Made by a program: the position numbers and the translations under genes. Shown piece by piece: positions 35,305-49,100 of a DNA stretch of 64,000 bases (positions are counted from its first letter, which is position 1; every line of letters starts with the position of its first letter). Origin of the DNA: Nissolia schottii (lineage: Eukaryota; Streptophyta; Magnoliopsida; Fabales; Fabaceae); NCBI GenBank assembly GCA_003254905.1, contig QANU01067139.1:254315-318314 (forward strand), written 5' to 3'. The notes beneath the pieces are model-generated. The model had not been told where the DNA came from, searched no databases, and saw only the letters and a program-made list of their open reading frames with translations.

Positions 35305-38300
35305 CTAGTAAGCAAATCCTTCTGACATGCTACAAAAAGCTTGCATTGTATTGCTGACCACATCAAGTAGCTGCAAGTATTCATCAGCACCATCAACTAG
35401 GCACTGCAATTCCACAAGCAATTAGTAAGAATTTTACCCATTGCACAACCGCATATGCATACAAAGATAGCAGAAAAGAAAAAAGGTTGGAGAAGGGGGT
35501 AGTGTGTATATTAGTTAAATACTTAAATCCTAAAGGGTCATACGTAACCTTATCTGCTTCACCCAGCTTCTTGCATATTCTTGCTTTCTGTTCATCTGAT
35601 ATGTCATCTTCAACAATGGCCTCAAATAACTGAGAATCAAATCAGTTCCATTGAATAAGAATAAAATGGGTAAGCACAGTTATTGACAAAAAAAAATGTC
35701 TAATGAAACTGGCAAAAAGAAGACCTGAGTTAGCATCTGCGAGGCTGGATATCCCTCTGCAATGAAATTGCTCACTTCCTTATTGGCTAAATCAAAATTA
35801 CCACTTTTGCATGCTTTGATAAGTGCCTCGACTACCTCTGCCGGAACAACCTGGTAGATTGCAAGGGTGAAAAGTATGAAGAAGTTATAGAAAGAAATGT
35901 CCCTCTGCCACAAAAATCCAGAAATTATGTCTCAAATGACACAACCATTACAGTTAAAATCTCTTGCAAATAAGTAGAACACAGCAAGAACAAAAGATAT
36001 TATGTAAGATGCCAGATCAAGCAATAGTTGTAGACATCGGATATTTTACAAAATGACATATCAACTACATGTAACAAAAAGAAATTCTTGCCCATGTAAC
36101 AAAAAAGCAAAAAAGGAAACTATTTATAAAAAGAACAAAGCCAAACTCTAACTCAGATCCTCTGCCGTCAGCAAATAATTATGTCAAACATTAAGTAGTC
36201 ATGTGCATGATCAGACACACATACACATACAAAATAATGCATGTAGATAACAACTTCAAAATTTATATCTATATTTTCTAAGAAAACAGAAATAGAACAA
36301 AGCCAACGGAAATTAGTGCCACAACCTACCCCAGATACAGAAATCAGGTTCTTTGAAGAAATGGAAGATCCAAATAAGCGCGCAGCGGACTGCACAGTTA
36401 AAAATATGTTAGTTGAAATAATAAACAGATGCTATTTACAAGCTAGGTCGTTATTGTTGTTGAAGATGAAGTCAAATCATAAAACAAATGATCCCTTAAC
36501 TTGCAATAAAACAGCCCTGATTTAAGAAATAAATTAACATTTCTCGGAGATATCAATATTTCCATCCAAATGTAGTGCACAAGAGAATTCCATTTTATTC
36601 CAACAAATTAGTTATGCATGAGAAAATGAAAGCAAAACCTACACGGAAACAGTTGGAGACTCTTGAAAATTTTCCTAAATGGTGAAGATGGGGTTGCAAA
36701 GAAGTTCATACAAAACTTTCTACATAGTTTTAACAGAAGTACAGAACAAATGGATTTTAAGGCATCGGCATGAGTCACATATTGGCTGGGTGTGACAAGT
36801 CTCCCCTTTTATCAGCCCATTATGTGTGAAGATGGCAAAAAAACCTGTCTACACGAGTACCCATGGGAAACTCCTCGTACATACATGAGTAGGTCCCCGT
36901 TCATACAAGAATTCACAACTAATTATTGTTAAAATTATTCAATTTCCATCATGTACTTTCATTGTTAATTTGGATTGTGTTGCATTAGTGGTGTTGTAAT
37001 GGATTATGAATATTGTGTCGCCGGTCCCATAGATACCCATGGCAATCTATAGGTATGTGCAAGACTCTTCATTACCCTTTTCCACTAAATTTATTATTGA
37101 GTGAGCATTAAAAGTTAGAAGATAAAAGCATGCATGCCTACAATCAAAATGATCTTACTTTAGAACCAAAATAGTTGCATTTAATTATTTATAATACCCA
37201 TCTTCTAAAGAGCAGCACTTCGGAGGCAGAATACACTCGAAGCATAGCCATTTAAGAAACACAAACACGCACACAACGTGTTCAGAGTAAACTGGCTCAG
37301 TTAAACAAATTAGAAATGAAAAAAAAAAAAAAGCATTGTACAATAATTAAAATGGAAGAAATAGAATTTACACGTTGGAAGGCCTACTATGTTAACGAGG
37401 AAATATCTCTCACCTGCAAGTATGTGATAGCCCGACGAAGATCTCCTTGAGAAATAGAACTCAGGCTTGAAAGGGCCTGCGGAAGCAAAGGCACATTAAA
37501 TATTTCACTTAGATTTCAACAAAACCCTTATAGCCAGAGTATTGAAACCATTCAGAATAACACTACTGGTATACAAACTCTCAGGTTCATACCTTAGCAT
37601 CAAGATTGAGTCCTTCTTCATTGCAGATGTACAATATTCGGTTGCTCATAATCTCTTCGGACAACGGCTTGAACCTAAATTTTGCACACCTTGAAGCAAG
37701 TGGTTCTATAATCCTACAACAAATTGCAGCCTTGTCACTTACAGAATCAATGAGTCACCTATTCTAGATAAAGCATTGACATAAACAAAAGACAAATTAA
37801 TCATTTTAGCTTTATGTTATAACTTTTCTCCAGTCTTGACATCAAATTTATAAAGAAGAAAACCATTAGTATTTGGGCATGATATATGTGTGGTTCTGAA
37901 AAATGAATATCCCATATAACCCTCGCAAAAAAATTTTTTTTTTGGCGGGGGGGGGGGGGATGAAGTGTGCCACAACTAAAATCACAAAACTGTTGAAACA
38001 ATGGCAATGAAAGATATTCATCAGGATTGAAACTTATACCCATCAGAAGCATTAGAGATATGGCAAAATGGATTTAAATTATGTGTGCCACAATAATCCA
38101 CGCTGATTCCTTAATGATGCTAGATAAAAACTAATGCTGAAGAGATTAATCAATAAATGGTAACATGGAAGACAAGGTACCTGCTAATGTAATTACAAAT
38201 AAAAAAGAACCGTGTAACTTTAGAGTAAGTTTCCATTGTACGCCTCAGGGCATTCTGCACAGGAAATTGTAGGTGATGAGAAACCTATAGCACTTTACAA

Positions 38301-39217
38301 GACCAGCTAAGCTAGAATATAAAAATTTAGCATCACTGCCTGAGCATCTTCGGTCATCGAATCAGCCTCATCCAGAACAATAATCTTATAAGGCGGACAT
38401 GGATAACCGCTGAAATACCAGAACACCAAAACAGTGAGGAAGGCACACACACACCCCATAGACAAAAGAAGAGGAGGTAACAAACAACAGTCTCAAGTCT
38501 CAAAACAGAAAAAATTATACTCCACATACTTCTTAGGGCGATTAGTACCGACGGCCACTGCAGCGAAATCTTTGATCTTAGTGCGAACAACATTAATCCC
38601 TCGCTCATCACTTGCATTCAGCTCCAGAACCCTAGACTTGTAGAGCTCAGGCCTGTGTACGTAAATACATTGGTTGTCACGGATTAAAGATACTACAACA
38701 TACAAACACAATTGAAACTTGAAGCGATGAAGTTTTCAGAGCACAAGCTAGGAAACCCTAATTAGTAAGCAAATAAAAGTATAAACAAAATGAGTCGGTT
38801 GGAGAGAATGCATACCCGAAGAGCTGATGGGCGATGGCAAGAGCAGTGGTGGTTTTTCCGGTGCCGGGAGGACCATAGAAGAGCATGTGGGGGCACTGTA
38901 ACGCAAGAGGGGAAACAGCAACTGATTGAATGAGAAAAACTGTGGGGAAAAAGAAGAATACGAAGAGGAAGAGGAAAAGGAAGAAGGGATTATTTACACT
39001 TCCGGTTTCGAGGGTGTTGATGAGGACGCGAACAACTTCGTCTTGCTGAGCTACGTCTTTGACTTGCTTTGGCCGGCTGATACAAACGGAAACCACAAAT
39101 TGTGAGTATAATAATAGATTTTAGAGAAAAAAGGCGATTATGAAAAAGAGGAAGAGTGTGAGAAAATTGGTACTATTTTTCGACCCATGGCTGAGAGCTC
39201 TGCATTATTGGCGCCAT
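35305..39217 (-). CDS. RFC4: Replication factor C subunit 4 (clamp-loader ATPase)
   Basis: A small subunit of the nuclear RFC clamp loader, which uses ATP to load PCNA onto primed DNA. Exons from the 5' end: 39174-39217, 38998-39076, 38816-38895, 38530-38652, 38340-38409, 38181-38254, 37593-37713, 37414-37476, 36330-36389, 35725-35850, 35549-35629 and 35305-35403, giving 339 residues, the expected length. The start [19 protein letters not shown] matches Arabidopsis RFC4 (At1g21690, EMB1968). Walker [12 protein letters not shown] lies at about 47-57, Walker B VLDEADS at about 120-126 and the sensor-linked SRC motif at 164-166. Exon 5 appears to use a GC donor (CAG then GCAGTG), while the other introns are GT-AG. 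An E2F-type site lies 83 bases upstream of the ATG. The frame is intact and the gene is probably essential. Confidence 0.97.
36800..37075. repeat. Possible degenerate repeat in the long RFC4 intron
   Basis: The 1,024-base intron between exons 8 and 9 contains GGCAAAAAAACCTGT and GAGTACCCATGGGAAACTCC near 36834-36873, and CCCATAGATACCCATGGCAA near 37026-37046. These resemble the ends of common small plant transposons with GGTACCCG-like runs. Boundaries are not clear. Confidence 0.3.
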
Positions 39218-39299
39218 TCTATCGACCACTGCTTAGTTGAGTTCACAACTCCGCTCTCGTCTGCCCCTAATCTTGCCGCTGATTTATATTAGTAGGGCT

Positions 39300-39307
39300 T
39301 TTCCCGC
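39300..39307. promoter_or_regulatory. E2F-type site upstream of RFC4
   Basis: TTTCCCGC, a perfect match to the plant E2F consensus, lies 83 bases upstream of the RFC4 start codon on the minus-strand gene. Replication genes in plants are commonly driven at G1/S by such sites. Binding here is inferred. Confidence 0.7.
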
Positions 39308-39930
39308 TCTCCTTCCGCAAGGACAGCTATTCGATCTACGCACCGTTTCGCAACAAAAGGGATTTCGTTTCTTCCCCACTTTTAGGAAAAACTCAAGCTC
39401 CTCTCAATCTCAATTTCAAAATAACTTCAGGCTATTAGGATGGTTCAGATATAAAGTTACAACTAATATATTTATTTTATATTTAACCTCTATTACTGAT
39501 TAATGATTTAAAAAACATAATTTTTGTCATTTACAATAGTTAAACTTAGTACAACAAGCTAAATAAGTAAACATCATTATTATTAAGCTATTAATGTTAT
39601 TGTTATTTTGTTGCAGTTATTATATATATTTTATACTTGAATTATGTTATCGATGAGATAAAAAAATTAAATTTTTATGAAAAAAAAATGCACAAATAAA
39701 CATTTTAATAGACTTAAAATAACTCTAATAAAGTATCATTAATGAAATTTTATCTAGTATATAACACAAATACAAGAACACAGAGACACAATTTTATCTG
39801 GTTACGAAGATATGTACAAAAATTTGTATATCAAGAGAAAAAATTTGTGTATCAAACAAAATATAAAATTGACTTTTAGTCCTATATTTTATGTCTATGT
39901 CCTGATGCATGTTGTTTTACCATATTTCTG

Positions 39931-41063
39931 GTCAATAGGATACCAAAATTGTATTTTCACTTCTCAATTCGGGGAACGAAATAATTTGTCTAATGAATTC
40001 TCAGGATTTGTCAATAGTGAAAAAATAGAGAATTAAAATAAACAATTTTAATAATATTGCAATGTAAAAGTACAAGTACATAGACTGAAAATTATATAAA
40101 CATAAATTGAAAGTAAATTGCATAAGTAAAAGAATAATTAATAGAGATTGAGTTAGGAAAGAAATAAGAGAGATTGGGAATTAATATATGGGAGAGAATA
40201 AGAAGTGAGAATGAAGTACTTAATTTTTCCTTATGTATCCGTTAGTGTTGTCGTGACGTGAGGATGAGTAAGGTAATCTTTAAGCAATTTCAATCCCCAA
40301 AAACCTAATTCTAAAAGTCTTATTTATAAAAAAAAAAAAATCTTAAATGCCTTGAGTGATTATAACCTATTAGATGGTTTTCATGTCTTCAAAATTTCTC
40401 GTCTCTCCTGAAATTTCTCTTGGAAATGCATGCAAATTGATTCCAACATACTCTTCATACGTTGCACCTTTGATACCAAATTGCTAAGACCATTACATAG
40501 TTGCTTCCATGTGCTATAAACATGTGGACTTCAAGTTGCTACAACTTACACCTTGCTTTTTTTTATCATGCCACATTACTTTTTGTATCGATGCAACATA
40601 TGGTTTCCTTTATGATTGGGTCGACTCTCAACTCCAAATTGATTGCCAAAGTCTTGATCTTGGTCGAACTATACCACCAGTTGGCAATGACTCTAATTTG
40701 CCATTAACGTACACTTTAAATTTTCACATGTATCCCATCTTGCCTTCAATCAACGTGCTTCAATGTTCTTCGACCCTTACTTTTGTGGTCGACCCTCATG
40801 TAACATTAGTGTTCTATTGCATGTTAATTCTCTTGACATGCATCAAGTACTCTTTCTATGTACCAACGCATATAGTCAACTCTTTATTTCAATGTATTGT
40901 CACGGTTAGTTGCTTATCACAATTTATTATCAATCGCCTCAAAGTCATTAATAAGTCATCTTTATGACTTGTTATTAATCACTTTTAAGACATATTTGAG
41001 TCGCCTTTCACTAATTAAGACCTGATGATCATATTTTTAACTTGACAAATTTTAATATAACAC
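39931..41063. repeat. Unclassified dispersed repeat, copy 2
   Basis: Collinear with 31138-31843 in the same orientation, with roughly 400 extra bases in the middle (about 40390-40860). The extra part includes TTTGATACCAAATTG near 40470, which resembles an LTR-element primer site on the minus strand, so an old LTR-element origin is possible. It is heavily diverged and has no intact coding sequence. Confidence 0.6.
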
Positions 41064-42313
41064 TTGTATTTTAGTCATATCGCAGTAACCAAACACAATT
41101 TAAAAGCGTTATTAAGAAAATTAAAATAATAAATTTAAAATTTATAAAACATACAATATTCTTAAAAGAGATGATCCCGACTTTGTACCGTGTTTATTCT
41201 GCCATAAACAGTTGGCATAAGGAAAATCCTAAGTATGGTGAAGAGAAAAACATAAATTAATATCTAATGACCATTAAGGCTGCTGCATCAACCGAGTCGT
41301 GCAACTTCGGGCAATCAAGTCAGGCTAATAAGCATTTCCATACTTAAAAATGCACAAATTTTATATTTTTAAACACAAATTAACCATGAAATTATTTTAT
41401 TTAAAAAATTGACAACCTTTTATAATTGTATAATTTTTTTATCATTTGTTTTTCATTGTATTTTTGTATGAACCATTGGCACCCGAAACTCAAGCTAATT
41501 TAACATGAGTTTGAGTGATGCAGAGTAGGAAAAAAAACCTTCTATCTATAAATTTTTTAACTTAAGGTATTGTTTAAGTGAAATAAGTGTTGAGCAACTT
41601 GAAGTAACTCAATATTGACCAATGATAATAAAATGTATAGGTCTATTATTGAATGACAATTCCGTTATAGGCATACTCATTATTTAAAATTTTTAATCCA
41701 GCAATAAAAACTAATTTAATGAAACCTTGTATAGTTAATTATAATTTGGAAAATACCATATTGTAATTGTAAAAGAAAACATATCATATTGTAAGCTGAG
41801 AATTATTATTCTATTTAATTCCAGTTTTATTTATATTTTTTTTTGAAGAAAACTAATTTTATTATTGAAATATTAGTAACATCAAGTTTTTCATCATAGA
41901 ATATATTCTGAAGATGATATTAATTTAACCACATTAAACTATACCTTTTAAACTAATATGATGCTCTGATCCTAAAAAATATATTTTCAGTGTAAAAGAG
42001 CTTTTTATTTTATTTTATTTTATTACATTCAACTATTTATATTGAAGTGATAATATGTTACATGTGAGTTGCAAAACTCTTAGAGGCGTTTGGTGTTAAT
42101 AATATATTGAATTTTGAAAGAATTTTAGAAACAAGATACAATAAAAGTTAAAATGATAAAGTGGTGTTAATAAGTTCCTTCTTTTTGGTGATAAGTTTCC
42201 TCAAGTATTGGACTTGGATGTTAATTTTCAACCTTATATGTTGCATGCTTGATGCGAATGATACGTTACAATGCACGGGTTCAATGGACTGTCAAGATCT
42301 CTCTCGACTCCAA
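41064..42313. other. AT-rich intergenic DNA upstream of the first cyclin
   Basis: No supported gene or repeat. Homopolymer A/T runs are frequent. Confidence 0.5.
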
Positions 42314-42324
42314 TCTGACGGTCA
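42314..42324 (+). promoter_or_regulatory. MSA-like element upstream of the first cyclin A1
   Basis: TCTGACGGTCA matches the mitosis-specific activator consensus TCYAACGGYYA at 10 of 11 positions; the mismatch is in the AACGG core. It lies 341 bases before the start codon. Three-repeat MYB proteins act through MSA sites in G2/M genes. Function here is inferred. Confidence 0.4.
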
Positions 42325-42664
42325 CAATTGCTCACCTAAACACACACTTCGCGCTTTGACAAATACATTCTGAAACTGAAGTTCCTTCCCCTGGCCACTC
42401 TGCTTTCTCTGCTTCGAAAGAACTTCCTCACAATTTAGCAAAAGGGATCTTCCAAAAATCTGAAAACTGTTACCAAACCCTAGGTTCGTCTTTTTCGATC
42501 ATCCACCACGCTCTAGGGTTTTAATTTTTTGTTGTTTCTCTATCAATTTCTTCTGCTTCATTCTGTTCCATCAACGACCTCATTTCTCCGTTTGTTTCTG
42601 CAAACGAAACTGACTCCATTTGGTGTTTATTGCAGCGATTAGGGTTTCCTTTCTTGATCACAAA

Positions 42665-45600
42665 ATGTTTACCCGTAACCGGCGTTTCGCTACTTCTTCT
42701 TTATCGTCATCATCATCATCGGAGAAGAGGTCCTCCGTTTCTGAAAGTTCTAGCAAGAAGGTCGCTGCCCCGAAGAGCCACTTGACAAAGAAGCGTCCCG
42801 CACTCGCCGACGTTACCAACAACAGAAATGCCACTCTCTCCGGTGCAAGAACCTCCCTTGCTGCTCCATCCAAACCACTGGTAGCGTTAAATGATTCACA
42901 ACTACTAGTTTCTGGTTTGTTTTTCTTTTTTCGCAGTTAGGTTTTGTTCACGGGTAATCTTGAATTCGTGTTATGTTTGGTTGTGATGTGGTTTTCCTTT
43001 GCAGTGATGATGTTGAGTAGTGGCGACTATCTTTTATTTATTTATTTAATTTTTTTAACTATTGGTGTTGGTATCAATGAATTTGCGTTTGAATAAGAAT
43101 GGCTATTGAGTTGTGACAGAGTTGGTATTGTGTGATGAATAGCTTAGGATGATGATGTGTATGAATAACGAGAATGATGCAATAACAAGTGTGATTAAAT
43201 TTATGGTCTCAATGTCCAATTTGCTGTTGCAAGCTTCACCTATCATGTATCTCTGTACTCGGTATTCACAGGGGATCAATTGTATCTGCAAACTAAGGAG
43301 ACTCACCTCACATGCCTTAGGTGTCAAACTTTCGTCAATGAACTGTATACAATTCTATTTTCTTGGGTTTTGTTTAGGATCAAGCATGGATATAATTGGA
43401 GTGTACTATTTAATAATTTATTTATTTATTTCTGTACTTTAACAAACAGTTATTAATAATTTGAAGGTTCCATGTGTGTCCAAGACCGCCAAGACAAAGA
43501 AGGATTCAATTGCCAATTCTCAGAAGAAAGTTATGGCTGGGGAGCCTTTGCAAGCCTCTTTGAGTATAAAATCAAGAGGGTTAGAACTTTCGAAAGGCTC
43601 ACATTTGACTAGAAGTAGTCAACCTAATGCTGGAGTTCAAGCATTCCTTAATAGCATGGTCTGTGCTTCGAGAAGGATTGGCATTTCTCCAAGTAAATGC
43701 TTTAGCGAATCAGTTTCACTGGATGAGAGCATCTCAACCAGTGATTCTTTGAAGAGCCCGGAATTTGAATACATTTACAATAATGATATTGTATCGGTCA
43801 AATCAAATGAGAATAGGACAAGCGACATTCTCAGTATTTCAGACTCTTCAACAATAGGAGGTCCGTTTATCAAAGGATGAATCTTGTCCCCTCTCCCTCT
43901 GCTTTGGCTAATTTGGATCATACTATTTTCAAAAATGACTCTGGAATGCATGTTTTACTGCCCTTTCAGGAAGAATATGTGGCATCGATGCCATCATGAA
44001 GGTAGAAGCAAATGAAGTCGTGGATATGGACACCTGTATAAATGACCCACAAATCTGTACATCCGTTGTCCATGAAATCTATGAATATTTGCGTGGATCT
44101 GAGGTACATCTCCAAATCTTTTCACTGTTGAATCACCTGTTGTAACTCTCAAGGGGAATGATAGCAGCGCTGCAATTTGTTTTCATATGGTGTGGTTATA
44201 TGTTTAAAAATTTCTAGTTCATGTTCCATAACTAATTTGGTATACCGGTTTTTGTCGCTATAGAGCTATGGTATATTGGAATGTAGAAATTGGGCTTTAG
44301 TCCCATTTATAGCAAATAAATATAGTAAATATAAGTGACTTGAACATCTTAGCTTCTAGTAGTTAAGTAAGACGTGATAGCTTTATAGAATCATTTTTCT
44401 TTGAAAATATCTGACATGTCAGCTTGATCTAAATTTGAAAATCAAATTGAATTGCTTCTCCAGCGTCATTTTTTTTTTCATTTCACGTACGTAACTATTA
44501 TGATTATTTTATTGCTGGTCTAAAAGTTTCCATGAAAGATCATTGTTAATGGCCGAGCCAAATTCACACTATATGTAGATAATGTAGATTTTAGAGTGAT
44601 AATTGATAAAGAATGATTGATTTTTCTTTTAAATGGTTTTTCCTTCTCACAATTGTTGAAATTGGGGAATATGATTTGGATATAACGGGTGCAAAACAGT
44701 TGATAAAATTTGCAATTGAATTCTGAGTGCTTTATGAGGGTGATTTGGTCCCACTTAATGGGCTACTGTAACTTTTGGAAGTTTCAAAGAAAGTTATCTG
44801 TTGTATTATTTCTGTATTATTCATTCTTTGGTCTAATTTATCTCTATTTTGTTTAAGCATTTGTTTTGGTCTAATTTCCGATTTTAGGAAATTAGAAGGC
44901 CATCTGTGGACTATATGGAGAAGATACAGAAAGATATCCATTCCAGCATGCGGGCCATACTTATTGATTGGCTTGTAGAGGTAAACTATGGTGGGTGATG
45001 GTATTGCCAGGGTGATATATTTATTCAGATTAGGATTTTCTAAAGTGAATGATTCTTTACCACTAGATCAATGAAGTGAATTGTATGGGTCTCACCAAAT
45101 GATTTAGTGGTAAAAAACCTTCCCTTTCCTATTTTAAAGGGAAACTCATTGTAGATAATCCTATTTATTCCAGGGAATTTCTTCTTTGTGACCCCATTTT
45201 TATATCACGGTTTTAATAAAGTTTGTTATGTCCTGGTTAGTGGGGCTTCCTGATTCATTAGAAAATTTAAATTGTAAATATTACATTCTTTCCATTTTGC
45301 TGGTTCATCAATTTGTTCAGTATTTTTATGTCTCTACATTGTAGGTTGCTGATGAGTACATGCTTCTACCTGATACACTATTTCTGACAGTTAACTACAT
45401 GGATCGCTATCTTTCTGGCAATGCAGTGAATAGGAAGAAATTACAACTACTTGGTGTTGCCTGCATGATGATTGCTTCGTAGGGTTCTTATCTCTTAATG
45501 CTTGTTAGTTAAGCAATCTCTACTTTAATTTGTGTGAGTTTACCTGTTTGTTTCTTCTCTTCTGTCCTTTGTTTATCATCATTTGTATATTATCCCACTA

Positions 45601-47434
45601 CTATAAGCTTATAGCATTAGTTTGACTTTGGCAGCAAATACGAGGAGATTTGTCCCCCTAAGGTTGAAGAGTTCTGTTATGTAACTGATGATACATATTC
45701 TAAGGAGGAGGTTTGGATTTTATTATCTGTTAATTCATATCTGAAGCTCTCGATATCTTTTTAGTTGCCTTATTCTCCTAAAAGATGTATGTATGAAATT
45801 AATGTAGGTGTTGCAAATGGAATCTGATGTCCTGAATTTCTTGAAGTTTGAAATGACCACTCCAACAGTTAGATGTTTCTTGCGGTAATGATTAACTTTC
45901 TTATTAGAGCAATGGTATTGTACATAACAAAGTAGAAATAATGTGTACATACAGGATACAAAGGTTGTGGGGTTCACTATATTTTCTCTCAACACTCACT
46001 ATTTTGTATTCTTCTCTCATCAACTATATCCACACTATATTTGTTACGTCCAAATATCATTACTCTTATTTTGGTTAGTGCAAGTGAAAGTAATTGCCAT
46101 AGTACTTACTTGTTTTCATGCCTATGCAGGCGCTTTGTTACTGTTGCCCAGCAAACTTGTGAGGTATGCCTTTTGATTACGAATTTTTTTAGTCTCGGAG
46201 TTCGGATAATAACATCTTGACACTTAATGATGGTTATGTTTTTAGGTTCCACTAATGCAGCTGGAGTATTTGGCAGACTATCTCTCAGAATTATCTCTTC
46301 TAGAGTATTGCATGCTTAAGTTCAACCCATCATTGATAGCTGCATCAGCCACTTTCTTGGCTAAATACATACTACTTCCTCGGAAGAAGCCTTGGGTACG
46401 TATGACAGGTGATTTATTTTATTGAGGAATATTTTATCTTTCAAAAAATCATAAATGTATAGTGATTTTCTGCAATTATGTATATGTTGTGTAGAATTCT
46501 ACTTTAAGGCATTACACAGGTTACCAAGCACCACAATTGTGTGAATGTGTCAAGAGACTGCATTGGTTGTGCCGTGATGGTTGTCATAATTTACCTGCCA
46601 TTAGGGAGAAGTACAGTCAGCATAAGGTGAGAATACCTCTTGCTACCTTGAGTATATGTGGAGTAAAATTAGGCGACTTAAAGCCGTCTGCAATCGAATT
46701 CACTGATTTATTTAAATAACTGGATGATTAAGTGATAATGATAGAGAGCATTAAAGAAAATTGTTAATTATGTAAATTTCTTTCATTGCAATATTATAGG
46801 AATTATTATCGTTTGGAATTTGTTATGCCAGAAACAAACTTGATTATATATTAAGTTTTGCTGTGCATCCTAATTGGTGGTTGGGTCTTAGCCTTCATGA
46901 TCTACAGGCTCAGTTTCATTGATATAGAATACATTATGTGTAAAACTAGAGAGAGCTTTTATATCAGTAGATAATATCTTATTTTTAGGCACACTCATAA
47001 TAAAAGTGAGTCTTACCATCTTTATTTAAGATGTGCTAACTCATTTAGTCATTTGTGAGTCTTACTAATTTTCTGTGAGTATGACTAAATACGAGGGGTT
47101 AAACTTGTGCTTATCCAATAACATTTTATTGTAAAACTAATAGGCATTTTCTACTAAGCAAAGGATGTTCAATATTGAATCTTGGTTGATTGTCTTGAAA
47201 CTTGAGTCAATTGCGATTTGCAGTTAATTGGTAATTCTAACACGCTGGTATACTTGCGTTTGTGCATTTTTTCATTTTAAAATACCTTTGATCTGATATG
47301 CTGTTGACCTATATGGGCAATTGAGTATGATGTTTACGAATTGCTAAATAATTCCATGTTATTTCATGCAGTTCAAGTTCGTGGCCAAGAAGTATTGTCC
47401 CCCGTCAATGCCTGTAGAGGTATTCCTGAACTAG
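42665..47434 (+). CDS. CYCA1: A1-type cyclin, upstream tandem copy
   Basis: A nuclear cyclin that activates CDKs in S to M phase. Exons: 42665-42880, 43467-43860, 43970-44103, 44888-44980, 45345-45478, 45635-45710, 45808-45884, 46130-46163, 46246-46395, 46495-46626 and 47372-47434, giving 500 residues. A destruction-box-like RPALADVTN at 44-52 would direct APC/C-mediated turnover. The N-terminal half is Ser- and Lys-rich. The cyclin N domain starts with [16 protein letters not shown] at about 269 and continues through [22 protein letters not shown] and FLKFEM. The cyclin C domain runs from about 377 and includes [14 protein letters not shown] possible 5' UTR intron ends at 42635. All 11 exons keep the same phases as the neighbour at 49674, showing a tandem duplication. 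The frame is intact. Confidence 0.95.
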
Positions 47435-49100
47435 GCAACTAAGCCCGTACCTGGTTATTCTAATGCCTCTATTAGATGCTGGCTCTGAAAGTCTGGGCCA
47501 TTGCAGTTGAAGACTATGGATGTAGTTCTCCTTACACATCTTGCTGTGTCGAATCATGCGTGTGCTAATTCTGTGCCAATTGTTGAATGTTCAAGTAGTT
47601 AGCATGACCATTAGGGGGTAAAATCTCTATAGTCTGTACTGTTGCCTTGTACAGTCTCCCTTCTTAAGACTGTTTCATAAAATGATGTAACTTGAAATGT
47701 CATTGATATAATATTCTTTTTTTGATTAACTACATTGACGTAATATGGTAGAGTTTAACTAGACAGAAAGTAAGAGCTCTCCCTCCCTTATTTCTTAGGA
47801 AGTGTCAACTTAGATTTCAACGATGAAATTGATCGCTTCTTTATGAATAATAGAAGGTTTATTCTTAATAGCAACACGAGAAGTAGTTAATCATAAATGT
47901 ATCGTATGTTTTCTTTTTCGACGATAGTTAAAACTAGGCATTCTTAATCTTCCTTTAAATACCAGGGAAGTAATCTGTGTTGGAATGAACTCAAATGGTA
48001 GTTTGTGTTAAGGGTCATTTTGTGGCGGACACGGAGAGACGAGAGTGCAACAGGAGAGCAGAGTGATATTCGTGTTCTTTAGTGTTTAGGAGATTCTGGG
48101 TAAGGAGATTAGTTACGTGGGTCCACACCTAATTACTTTTAAAAAAAAAATTCCCGACATTTAATCACTTTCGTTTGTGTAGTGTGTATCCCTCTGTCTC
48201 TATGGGCCCTAACCATTCACCACAAATCCTCTTCTTCCACAGCGACTTTGCTGAAAACACTGCCACAACGACATCGGTTAATTCTCCATAGTTACGTTTT
48301 TAAAAAGACGGTCGTGTCGACCTTGGAGAAATTGTCATTACCCACGCTCGTGGAAACACCAACGCTAAGAACTTTGTTTTTTCTCCATAACCATGCCTAA
48401 CACATACTTCCTGCATCAGAACAAAAATACATTTTCTTGTTTAGGATGTCAAATAGGTTATAATGTGTTAATAATCTGATGCCCTAAAAATAAGAAATAA
48501 AAATGATTTTCTTCATTAGGATGTGAAAAAATAAATGGTTTAATTTTACAAGTAATTGACTATTTGTTCATGTGTCTTTGTTATTCTATTTTATTTTTTA
48601 TATTAAACGCAATCCTAATGTACATTTTGCGTAGAGATTTTTATTAAGACTTTCCTTATGTATTATCTTTTCTTATGTAAAAAAGCACATGAGTGTTGCT
48701 ATGTTTTTTGTTTTTAATTGATTTAATAATTTGGATTCTTCTATATAGAAATAATCAATTTTCGAAACACAATTCCTGAAATCGTGAAGATAATGTTGCA
48801 TTGCTAGAGCTGGTATATGACAAATTCCATTACTAAATTAAATTTACTAACTAAGCCTGATGGTGGTGTGTAGTGACAACCTATTTCATGTGGGATAAAA
48901 AAATTAATTGAGGATTTTTTTTCTTCCCTTAATTAACTTGCGGACCGTCTCCTCTTTTTCGGTGCACAGATTTGAATTTTGCTTAATAATTATAAAGAAT
49001 TGGAAAATATTTGGGAGAGGCACGTAAGAAATATGAGGACGATGGTTGGGAAGTGGGAGGACTAAGCTCCTTAAAGCAGCAGCAAACGACAGATCCCCAG
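47435..49100. other. Spacer between the two cyclin genes
   Basis: Holds the 3' UTR of the first cyclin and AT-rich spacer. The GC-richer part from about 49000 is likely promoter of the second cyclin. No other gene is supported. Confidence 0.5.

Noticed and set aside
37942-37960. Poly-G run in an RFC4 intron
   Set aside because: A homopolymer without supporting context; possibly of uncertain length in the assembly.
40501-40967. Cys-rich hydrophobic open frames inside repeat copy 2
   Set aside because: They lie within a diverged repeat and show no conserved motif.
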